Below are positions 1 to 6,393 of a DNA stretch of 6,766 bases, piece by piece. The DNA comes from Methanobacteriota archaeon (GTDB taxonomy: Archaea > Thermoplasmatota > Poseidoniia > Poseidoniales > Poseidoniaceae). The first letter of the stretch is position 1. Every line of letters begins with the position of its first letter. The stretch covers positions 47,983 through 54,748 of the forward strand of contig NZXL01000035.1 in the NCBI GenBank assembly GCA_002697705.1, given 5' to 3'. A program made the translations under genes and the position numbers. Below the pieces are notes generated by a model. The model was not told the DNA's origin and searched no databases. It saw nothing but the letters and a program-made list of their open reading frames with translations.

Positions 1-577
1 ATTGTAATGAAATAGGAAATCCCTGATATGCATCAAAGTTGAAAAACATTGAACATGATTCAATTGCGGAATGTTGAAGATTACCCTGTAATAATATCAT
101 TTCTGGATTTTCTACAATCATAGCAGTTGGAATTACTATTATTGGAGCATATTCAGTAGGTGGTAAAATTTCCACTACATGTGTTAGATTACCCCCCTCC
201 ACAATATAACTTTGACTAGAATCTCCAGCTTGTAAATTAATTGTAACTGTATAATTGCCAATAATAGTAGGAACAAAGTAAAGACTGCCAGAATCATACC
301 CTCGAGACCAAGATAAATCACTAACTTGATTACCATTTGGATCCATTACCTTGGCAATACCAATCCAAGAATCATAGATACTAGAATTGACATTAATCGA
401 AAAGTCAATTACTTCATTTACGCTCGAAGAATCATGATATTCAGCCCAATTAGCACTTATTATCAATACTGTTTTATCTTGAATTTCCTCATCGGAACTA
501 TTTGATTCAGGATTGGTACAACCCGATAATGTCATCAATAAGATTAGCAAAATCGCAGTGGGTTTTGTCATGTCCAT
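1..577 (-). CDS. Putative secreted lipoprotein, C-terminus cut by window edge
   Basis: The reading frame is open from 577 to the left edge, giving at least 192 codons with no stop. The N-terminus has a short positive region (a lysine), a hydrophobic stretch (AILLILLMTL) and a lipobox-like LSGC with its cysteine at residue 20. A Ser/Asn/Asp/Glu-rich linker follows. This is the layout of a lipid-anchored protein exported to the outer face of the membrane. The rest is rich in beta-forming residues, with phrases such as YTVTINL typical of Ig-like or PKD-like extracellular sandwiches, but I cannot name a family. The start could be ATG 577 or ATG 571 (two codons shorter); no Shine-Dalgarno sequence separates them. 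The gap to the stop of the upstream membrane-protein gene is about 25 bases, so co-transcription is likely. The function and substrate are unknown. Confidence 0.72.
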   Translation of the reverse strand, partial: MDMTKPTAILLILLMTLSGCTNPESNSSDEEIQDKTVLIISANWAEYHDSSSVNEVIDFSINVNSSIYDSWIGIAKVMDPNGNQVSDLSWSRGYDSGSLYFVPTIIGNYTVTINLQAGDSSQSYIVEGGNLTHVVEILPPTEYAPIIVIPTAMIVENPEMILLQGNLQHSAIESCSMFFNFDAYQGFPISLQ

Positions 578-602
578 GGCATGTGCAAAATTTTGAATCA
601 AA

Positions 603-1631
603 TCAATGTATTGTTGAAGGGTGGTTAGTTTCGGTCCTACCTGAATTTACATTTGCTTCAACTGAACTCTTATTCTTTGGATGCTGTACATTCAATGGCT
701 CAACCCACATCAATGACCTTCCACTTTCTCTCTTAATCATGATTACAAGTTCCCAGTGTACTCTAATTAGTGGTGAGAAAACAGTACCTGGCCAGAACCC
801 TTTTGGAGGTTTCAAACTAACTTTACCATTTTTAAGTTTAACATTTTCAGATTGCTCCATTATTCTCATTGGTCGAATAAACAGACCCCCTTTGACATCA
901 TTTGATTCCATAGGTGAATCTTCTCCACCACCTGTCCCATCATCCAAATTAACATGCCAATGGTGCGGAAGTTCAGTAGTCAAACCCGGTGGTGGCTGTT
1001 GATTGGTTTTTTTACCAAAAGCAGTCATCAAAGATTCCCTACTCGGAGGCAAGACTCCAACACGCCACAAAACTTCAATATCCATCCACTTACTATTTTT
1101 CTTTGGGAATTTAATTTCGACATTAAGTTCTTCATTAGCAGTTGGCATATTATCAATTTTGATATTAGGGCTCCTTGGAGAGTCTAGTAGAAATGTTCTT
1201 TGTTTAACTAAGTCTGATAAATTAGCGACCACTCTAAGAATTATTGGTGCAAATAAGATCGGCAAAACAAAAACGGCAAGTATTGGGTAATCAAGCAAAC
1301 CAAATCGAACTCGTCCTGTTCCAAAACCTCCAAGTCCCCAAATATCTAGAATTGGTTGTAAAAATAAATATCCTAATGAAATCAGCAAAATTATAACCGC
1401 CCAGTTTAGGAAATTCCTAATTGCAGCATGCATCGGATTTGGAGTCAAATACCAACCAGTCCTCTGCTTATCTATCACCGAATCATCTGTTATTGGTAAG
1501 TTTATTTTTTGGCTAAAATCAATATCAAGATCAATAATTTCACCATCATGAAAATATCTTTTTTCGACCAACCAAGATTCGTCATTACCTATAGTGAATG
1601 GAGCATTATGGTTTTTGAGATATTCGGGCAC
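603..1631 (-). CDS. Two-helix membrane protein of unknown function
   Basis: From GTG 1631 the frame encodes 342 residues that I do not recognise. The first 60 or so residues are soluble and acidic. Two hydrophobic segments follow, at about residues 73-93 and 114-134, separated by a Gly-rich turn (GLGGFGTGR). The remaining 200 or so residues look like a beta-rich soluble domain (repeated alternating patterns such as VRHWELVIMIKR-type strands near 290-300), with a flexible Gly/Pro-rich insert near 210-245 and a polar Ser/Asn tail. The start is doubtful. The frame stays open and coding-like for about 46 more codons upstream, to the end of the reductase gene, but holds no ATG, GTG or TTG there. 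GTG 1631 is therefore only the first conventional start, and the real protein may be longer. It lies between the reductase and lipoprotein genes on the same strand. An envelope role is possible but unproven. Confidence 0.72.
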   Translation of the reverse strand: MPEYLKNHNAPFTIGNDESWLVEKRYFHDGEIIDLDIDFSQKINLPITDDSVIDKQRTGWYLTPNPMHAAIRNFLNWAVIILLISLGYLFLQPILDIWGLGGFGTGRVRFGLLDYPILAVFVLPILFAPIILRVVANLSDLVKQRTFLLDSPRSPNIKIDNMPTANEELNVEIKFPKKNSKWMDIEVLWRVGVLPPSRESLMTAFGKKTNQQPPPGLTTELPHHWHVNLDDGTGGGEDSPMESNDVKGGLFIRPMRIMEQSENVKLKNGKVSLKPPKGFWPGTVFSPLIRVHWELVIMIKRESGRSLMWVEPLNVQHPKNKSSVEANVNSGRTETNHPSTIH

Positions 1632-1769
1632 ATCTTCTTCATCGATGTCTTCCTCAAGAGTTTTTCTTTTACTAGCAATAGGCAGTAACTTAGGTTTGAA
1701 TCGATATGATTCAAATGGTGGATATCTAATCCTCTCTTCAATTACTAGTTTGGGAATAATATCACCTAT
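1632..1769 (-). other. Coding-like N-terminal extension of the membrane-protein gene, no canonical start
   Basis: In frame with the 603-1631 gene, the 46 codons upstream of GTG 1631 are open and read like protein: a basic/aromatic stretch (YPPFESYRFKPKLLP), then a charged KRK and an acidic cluster (EEDIDEED). Codon composition matches the downstream gene. No ATG, GTG or TTG occurs in frame before the stop at 1794-1796. Possible initiators are ATA 1769, which overlaps the reductase stop as ATAG, or ATT 1757, which sits four bases after a GGTGA that could act as a Shine-Dalgarno sequence. Alternatively the true start has been lost to a substitution, indel or assembly error. That the extension is coding is inferred from its composition alone. 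Confidence 0.45.
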
Positions 1770-2980
1770 GTAAATATCAATTTTGCTCCAGCTTTAAGTG
1801 CTAATTTCCTAAATGCTGGCACTCTTTTTAGCAGAGCCATGCCAAGTGGTACTGGTTTTTCAATATCGCCAACCTTGTTAATCAATTCAACAATCTCTGG
1901 TTTAGCAAAGGAATTAAAGTGCTTATCAAGTTCCTTATCAGTACAATCACTAACAAGAAGATTACGTAGTGCTCTTGCTCGAGTCTGGTCTTTTTTCATC
2001 TTAGAAAAATGCTTATTACAAATTTTATGTAGAGTTTTTTTGTCTAATTGATTTTTAACTACGGCGTTTGAAAGTTGTTCGATAATTCCCGATATTTGTT
2101 CAAATGCAGGACCTATACCTCCTCCAGTGGTTGGTTTAGCCATTCCTGCGGCATCCCCTATCAGAATTACTCGATCTTTGTAAGGTGTTTTGACCATCCC
2201 ACTTGGAACTGGACCACAATATCTTGCAGTTTCAACAACATCACTAAATCTGTCTTTCCATAATGGATGCTCGAGTAAATTATCATAGCACTGTTCGATA
2301 CTTCTGCCTTCTAGTCGCTCAGCTGTCGACCATAAACCGATTCGATTTGTACCATTGCCGGATGGAATCACCCAAGCAAAAAATCCTGGTGCAATTTCTG
2401 AACCACTAAACATTTCCAACCATCTTTCGCGATTTTCATAACCGACAACTTCTGCTTGAAATCCAATCATCAATTCTTTTGGTCGTCCCATCTTGAAATG
2501 CCTTCTAGTCCAACTATGTGCTCCATCACATCCTATCAATAGGGATGCGCTAATATTATGGATTTCATTACCTTTTTTAACTTCTAAAACGACTTTATCA
2601 TCATGGACTTGAGAATTAACTGGTTGGCTATCCAGCCAGATATTTGCCCCTGCTTCAAGCGCTTGTTTTACCACTCCTTGGTCGAAAATTTTTCTACATA
2701 CAACATATGTTCGAATTTTTCCTTCAGTACCAACTGGAACTAACGTTCCACTAGGCCCATGAATTAGTGCTCCATCTATTTCTTCAAGGACAGAATGGAA
2801 TAAACCAACTTCTTTCATCGCATTTGGAGTAACTAAACCTGCACATTGGAAAGGACGTCCAATTTCTTCATGCTCTTCAAGCATCAAAACACTGTGTCCA
2901 CGCTCAGCAAAATGTGTTGCTACGCGACCACCTGCAGGGCCTGCGCCGATTATGACAACATCCCAATGTTGATGTCCCAT
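1766..2980 (-). CDS. Geranylgeranyl reductase family FAD-dependent oxidoreductase
   Basis: This 404-residue flavoprotein belongs to the geranylgeranyl reductase family, which in archaea hydrogenates the isoprenoid chains of membrane lipids. Numbered from ATG 2980, the visible marks are the N-terminal dinucleotide-binding fold DVVIIGAGPAGG (GxGxxG at 12-17), an acidic end of the second strand (LEEHEEIGRP), the family's CAG cysteine at about 46, an aromatic substrate-side motif PGFFAWVIP near 198, and the second FAD motif GDAAGMAKPTTGGGIGPA at about 275-292. The length fits the family (about 390-460). GTG 2998 would add six residues; ATG 2980 leaves the usual short lead before the Rossmann strand, so I prefer it. 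It lies about 70 bases downstream of the topoisomerase, and its stop abuts the next frame. Digeranylgeranylglycerophospholipid reductase is the likeliest role, but other family members reduce menaquinone or free prenyl chains. Confidence 0.9.
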   Translation of the reverse strand: MGHQHWDVVIIGAGPAGGRVATHFAERGHSVLMLEEHEEIGRPFQCAGLVTPNAMKEVGLFHSVLEEIDGALIHGPSGTLVPVGTEGKIRTYVVCRKIFDQGVVKQALEAGANIWLDSQPVNSQVHDDKVVLEVKKGNEIHNISASLLIGCDGAHSWTRRHFKMGRPKELMIGFQAEVVGYENRERWLEMFSGSEIAPGFFAWVIPSGNGTNRIGLWSTAERLEGRSIEQCYDNLLEHPLWKDRFSDVVETARYCGPVPSGMVKTPYKDRVILIGDAAGMAKPTTGGGIGPAFEQISGIIEQLSNAVVKNQLDKKTLHKICNKHFSKMKKDQTRARALRNLLVSDCTDKELDKHFNSFAKPEIVELINKVGDIEKPVPLGMALLKRVPAFRKLALKAGAKLIFT

Positions 2981-3031
2981 GGTTTGAACGTAAAACACTT
3001 GAACATCAACCTTCGCCTTAGAAATTGACTA

Positions 3032-3052
3032 AAACATCGTTTTTCGATGTTT
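3032..3052 (-). repeat. Perfect 8-bp hairpin overlapping the topoisomerase stop
   Basis: Arms aaacatcg (3032-3039) and cgatgttt (3045-3052) are exact inverted repeats around a five-base T loop (A on the minus strand). The outer arm includes two bases of the topoisomerase stop codon. On the minus strand the hairpin immediately follows the gene and is trailed by TTTTAGTC. On the plus strand it is followed by a T-rich run (3053-3059), which looks like a terminator pointing the other way, although no plus-strand gene ends here. Archaeal termination relies mainly on U tracts, so it may instead protect the mRNA 3' end or be a processing site. Confidence 0.5.
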
Positions 3053-5798
3053 ATTTTTTAGCGAATTTATATCCTACAGACTGATTTTTCTTAAGGTAAA
3101 GTATAGCCGAAAAATTATTTCCTGATTTTTTAGCGACAAAGTCGTCAAATGGTCCAATTTCACCTTTTTCAACCAGTAATTTCGCCTCTTCTCTAGTTAT
3201 TTCCCTCTTGGATATCTCTCTTGAAATTTGGATTGAACAATCTGTCCCAACTGTTGCTGGTTGGTAAAATGTTTCAGTCTCAATAATTTCAACTTTTGTC
3301 TTGGGGCAAATTGCGACTACTCCAGGTACAACTTCGAATTTTCTAGCATCAGCGGCAGCTTCACGTGGAGGGAATTCAAATTTGACTCGGTTCTTATCCA
3401 ATACTAAGAAAGCATTGAATGGTCTTCCTTTTTTAGAAGTGAAATCCTCTAAAAGTTTAGATTTACCTTGAGTTAAGATTTCTTTTGCTTCTTCTTTTGT
3501 AATATCTCTTTTACACATTTGATGAGATAGTCCTCTAAATCCACAATCCTCATTATCACATGCATACATAGTAGAATTTATCCTTATCTTACCATGAGTA
3601 CAAACCGGACATCCACATAGTTCTTCATCGGTATCACTAGATTTTGTCTCACCACCGTTTTTGGATTCAACTTTTCCTTCATCTGAAAGGGATACAGAAT
3701 TAACATAAGGCTCACCATTTCTGCCAAAGAATCCATGAAGTTCGTCAATTTCTTTGTTCTCCATCAACCTAGATGCAGTTGTTCGGTCAAACCATCGACC
3801 ACTAGTGTCTTTCCAAAATACGAATGAACATCCTTCATCACGACCCTTATTTTCTGAGCAAATATATGATAAAACAGTCTCATTAACATCGGCATTACAT
3901 TTTGGACATGGGCCTATTGAAGATTCATTCTGATACAATAATGATCTATCATGGTCACGTATTTTTTCAACTAAAGAGGTAGTTTTCTCAATGATATTAT
4001 CCATAAATTCCTTTTTTGTTGTATTTCCTTTCTGTACTTCTATTAGTGATGCTTCCATTTCACCAGTTAATTCTGCAGATGTAATCCATTCGACAGGTAT
4101 TCTTCGAAGAATATCTATTATTCTAATTCCATGCGGTGTTGCAGATATTGTTCCTGCCTTGGCACGTCTAATGTAATCTCTATCAATCAATTTCTCGATA
4201 GTTTCCGCTCTAGTTGCTGGAGTACCTAAGCCCTTTTCTTTCATTGCCTCAGCCATTTCGTCACTTTCGAGTTTACGGCCAGCATGCTCCATCAATCTTA
4301 GTAATCCAGCCTCTTTTAGTCTTCCCTTTGGCTTTGATTTTTCTTCCTTGAATTCATAACTTGTCATAGTTCCATCACATGGATTACTCGATAAATTGCC
4401 CCAACCTTCAGGCGCATCCGATTTCTTTGGTTGAACTTCCCTCCACCCTGGAGTTTTGATTGTTCGAACCTCTTTGAAAAAGGATTCAGTTTCTATTTTA
4501 GCTTCCCTCTTAGCAACATTCCAAACTGCTTCAGGATACCATGAGGAGATGAAGTTTCTCACAATCAAGTCATACAGTTTTTTGTGATCATCACTCATCT
4601 GCATGTCAGGTATTTTTCCAGTAGGTATGATGGCATAATGGTCGCTTACTTTTGCATCATTATAATTTCTTTTTACATTAACAAGGCCATTCTTTACCAA
4701 GTTTTGACTAAATGAATTATAGTCATCTTGTGCACCTATTTGACGAATAATTTTGTCTACTTCTTTATCCATATTTTCAGGAAGATACTTTGAGTCTGTT
4801 CTTGGATAAGTAGTTAATTTGAATTTGTCATACAAATCTTGCGCAGTTCTCAATGTACGTCTTGCTGACCAAGACCACATATTATTTGCAGATCTTTGCA
4901 AACTAGTCAAATCATAATTAAGTGGTGATTTCTCCTTGTGCTCCCTATCAGTTTGAGATATTTTGGCATCTTTGTTGGAATTTAAGAGTTCATTCAATCT
5001 CTTAAATTCATCTTCTTCAATAATTCTATGAGATTTATATTCAGGCCTATCTTCATCATCTTTGTGACCGTTTCTTTCCCACCTTGCATCCCAATTACAA
5101 TCACCGGATTCGAATGATGCATTTAGTTGCCAATATGGGACTGGTACATGTGAAAGAATAGTAATTTCATGATCAACAATCATAGCAAGTGTAGCTGTTT
5201 GAACACGTCCAAGTGATATAGCTGTTTTCTCATTTCTCTTTTTGGGGAGGAATGAATTTGCAATACGTGAACCATTCATTCCAATTACCCAATCTGATTC
5301 TGAACGTGAATATGCTGCATCCATGAGCGAAGAATAATTTTCACCAGGTTGTCTACCATCCCAAGCGGTTTGAATTGAATCTTTAGTCATCGATTGAAGC
5401 CACATTCGTGTAGTTTTACTCTTTGATTTACTGTGTTGCATGATGGTTCTAAAAATTAATTCTCCTTCTCTAGCAGCATCACATGCATTTACTACTTCAG
5501 TTGTTGATTTATCTTTAATTAGTTTGATAATCGCTTGTAGTTGTTTTTTATTTCTACCGCCGATTGGCTTGTATTGAAATTCTTCAGGAATGTACGGTAA
5601 TCTATCTACTGTTTTTCTCCAATCCTTGAAATCAGCATCATAATCATCCATATATTTTAATTGCAATAAATGGCCTACTGCCCATGTAACCTTGATTTCA
5701 TCACTATCCCAGTGAGTATCGGTTTTTTTACTGATTCCTAAAACATTAGCAATATCATTTGCGACACTTGGTTTCTCCGCTATCACAATTATTGCCAT
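3051..5798 (-). CDS. topB: DNA topoisomerase III-like type IA topoisomerase (TopB family)
   Basis: This type IA topoisomerase cuts one DNA strand through a 5'-phosphotyrosine link, passes a strand and reseals. It would relax negative supercoils or decatenate DNA and replication/recombination intermediates. The Toprim domain starts at the N-terminus (VIAEKPSVA with Glu8; CDAAREGELIFR at 106-117). The core carries ISLGRVQTATL (195-205), the catalytic Tyr331 in TYPRTDSKYL, SDHYAIIPT (385-393) and GLGTPATRAETIEKL (523-537), all typical of topoisomerase III. At 915 residues it is longer than E. coli TopB (653). The excess is a tail of three zinc-ribbon plus topoisomerase C-terminal repeat modules (about 628-712, 727-812, 824-915). 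Ribbon one has Cys631/634/647/657 and ribbon two Cys730/733/747/752; ribbon three keeps only Cys831 and Cys854. The second Asp of the Toprim DxD is Ala109, a change I recall in other TopB-like enzymes. ATG 5798 puts the Toprim strand right at the N-terminus, as expected. Confidence 0.95.
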   Translation of the reverse strand: MAIIVIAEKPSVANDIANVLGISKKTDTHWDSDEIKVTWAVGHLLQLKYMDDYDADFKDWRKTVDRLPYIPEEFQYKPIGGRNKKQLQAIIKLIKDKSTTEVVNACDAAREGELIFRTIMQHSKSKSKTTRMWLQSMTKDSIQTAWDGRQPGENYSSLMDAAYSRSESDWVIGMNGSRIANSFLPKKRNEKTAISLGRVQTATLAMIVDHEITILSHVPVPYWQLNASFESGDCNWDARWERNGHKDDEDRPEYKSHRIIEEDEFKRLNELLNSNKDAKISQTDREHKEKSPLNYDLTSLQRSANNMWSWSARRTLRTAQDLYDKFKLTTYPRTDSKYLPENMDKEVDKIIRQIGAQDDYNSFSQNLVKNGLVNVKRNYNDAKVSDHYAIIPTGKIPDMQMSDDHKKLYDLIVRNFISSWYPEAVWNVAKREAKIETESFFKEVRTIKTPGWREVQPKKSDAPEGWGNLSSNPCDGTMTSYEFKEEKSKPKGRLKEAGLLRLMEHAGRKLESDEMAEAMKEKGLGTPATRAETIEKLIDRDYIRRAKAGTISATPHGIRIIDILRRIPVEWITSAELTGEMEASLIEVQKGNTTKKEFMDNIIEKTTSLVEKIRDHDRSLLYQNESSIGPCPKCNADVNETVLSYICSENKGRDEGCSFVFWKDTSGRWFDRTTASRLMENKEIDELHGFFGRNGEPYVNSVSLSDEGKVESKNGGETKSSDTDEELCGCPVCTHGKIRINSTMYACDNEDCGFRGLSHQMCKRDITKEEAKEILTQGKSKLLEDFTSKKGRPFNAFLVLDKNRVKFEFPPREAAADARKFEVVPGVVAICPKTKVEIIETETFYQPATVGTDCSIQISREISKREITREEAKLLVEKGEIGPFDDFVAKKSGNNFSAILYLKKNQSVGYKFAKK

Positions 5799-5842
5799 GA
5801 TTAGCCCCGATAGCCGAGCGTACTTGAACCCTCTCTAAAGAT

Positions 5843-5850
5843 GAATTTAA
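5843..5850 (-). promoter_or_regulatory. Possible TATA-like box for the topoisomerase gene
   Basis: On the minus strand TTAAATTC lies about 45-50 bases before ATG 5798. An archaeal start site about 25 bases downstream of it would give a leader of some 20-25 bases. The gap contains other AT-rich stretches, such as AATATTTC near 5875, so this is one candidate among several. A GGGG eight bases or so before the ATG is a weak ribosome-binding candidate. Confidence 0.25.
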
Positions 5851-5852
5851 CT

Positions 5853-5870
5853 CAGATACTTTAGTATCTG
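5853..5870. promoter_or_regulatory. Perfect 8+8 inverted repeat upstream of the topoisomerase, candidate operator
   Basis: The 18-base stretch cagatactttagtatctg is a perfect palindrome of 8-base arms with a TT spacer. It sits in the only sizeable noncoding gap on this side (5799-5902), 55-72 bases before the topoisomerase ATG and directly upstream of the TATA-like box. A symmetric site with a 2-base spacer suits a dimeric helix-turn-helix regulator better than an RNA hairpin, whose loop would be very tight unless the inner pairs open. Whether it is an operator is inferred from symmetry and position only. Confidence 0.4.
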
Positions 5871-5902
5871 TAGAAATATTTGCGGATTTTTTTGATAAAT
5901 TT

Positions 5903-6373
5903 TCAATCAGGTAATTTTCTTTTTGACCGATAATCGAGTTCATTCCAAGGCTCTTCTGAATTTGGGCCACCACAACCTAAACAACCAGGGTATCCGGCTT
6001 CAAGCAAGTCATAACATGATTCAAGTAACCATGTCCATCCCTGAATAATATCGCTTTCTATCCAACATATATTTTCATCCGGTTCAATCATTCCGATCAC
6101 TACTATCACTTCAGGTAAATCAATTTCTGGTTCTAGTAATTTAATTTCTATCGATTCAAAATCTCCGAATTCTGCTTCTGGAAAAATCAACCTCGATGGG
6201 ATATATTGTGATATTTCCTCACATAATTTTTGGAAACTTGACTTTAATTTATGAGGTAATTTAATTGAAATATTCTCCAAACGCAATACTCTTCGCGCAG
6301 ATTCTCTGACGACAGGCCAAAGGTCGTTATCCATGCGCATATCATGGCCATGCAAGCGCAAGTCTTGAAGCAT
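5903..6373 (-). CDS. Small acidic protein of unknown function with a C-terminal CxxC
   Basis: I do not recognise this 156-residue protein. It has no signal peptide or convincing membrane helix. The N-terminal third is amphipathic and rich in Arg/Leu (LWPVVRESARRVLRLENI). The middle is acidic with short beta-like stretches (LPEVIVVIGMI). A tryptophan-rich helix-like segment (IIQGWTWLLESCYDLL) leads to PGCLGCGGPN, where Cys131 and Cys134 form a CxxC that could bind metal or be redox active; no second CxxC is seen to complete a zinc site. ATG 6373 is the first start; in-frame ATG codons at residues 12 and 14 are alternatives, and no Shine-Dalgarno sequence decides between them. It precedes the topoisomerase by 104 bases on the same strand and diverges from pyrD across 20 bases. 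The overall coding character is good; the function is unknown. Confidence 0.72.
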   Translation of the reverse strand: MLQDLRLHGHDMRMDNDLWPVVRESARRVLRLENISIKLPHKLKSSFQKLCEEISQYIPSRLIFPEAEFGDFESIEIKLLEPEIDLPEVIVVIGMIEPDENICWIESDIIQGWTWLLESCYDLLEAGYPGCLGCGGPNSEEPWNELDYRSKRKLPD

Positions 6374-6393
6374 ACCGTTGGTGTGAGTTAATC

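Noticed and set aside
502..1002. A 166-codon plus-strand frame opposite the lipoprotein and membrane-protein genes
   Set aside because: It runs antisense to two better-supported genes and its translation has the Cys/Ser/Phe-rich look of a shadow frame, with no motifs.
954..1290. Two overlapping plus-strand frames (77 and 95 codons)
   Set aside because: Both are antisense to the membrane helices and beta domain of the minus-strand gene; their hydrophobic runs mirror AT-rich codons on the other strand.
2619..2637. Short inverted repeat (tggct / agcca) in the reductase gene
   Set aside because: A five-base stem inside coding sequence is expected by chance and no regulatory context supports it.
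2981..2998. GTG 2998 as the start of the geranylgeranyl reductase
   Set aside because: It would add six residues before a well-placed ATG. Family members usually begin about 5-10 residues before the DVV strand. A GAAGG 11 bases upstream keeps it possible.
5755..5973. A 72-codon minus-strand frame bridging the end of the 156-residue gene and the start of the topoisomerase
   Set aside because: It overlaps both neighbours in other frames by about 70 and 44 bases, has no ribosome-binding site and includes the palindrome. I considered it as a frameshifted C-terminus of the upstream protein but saw no continuity. It remains a weak possibility.
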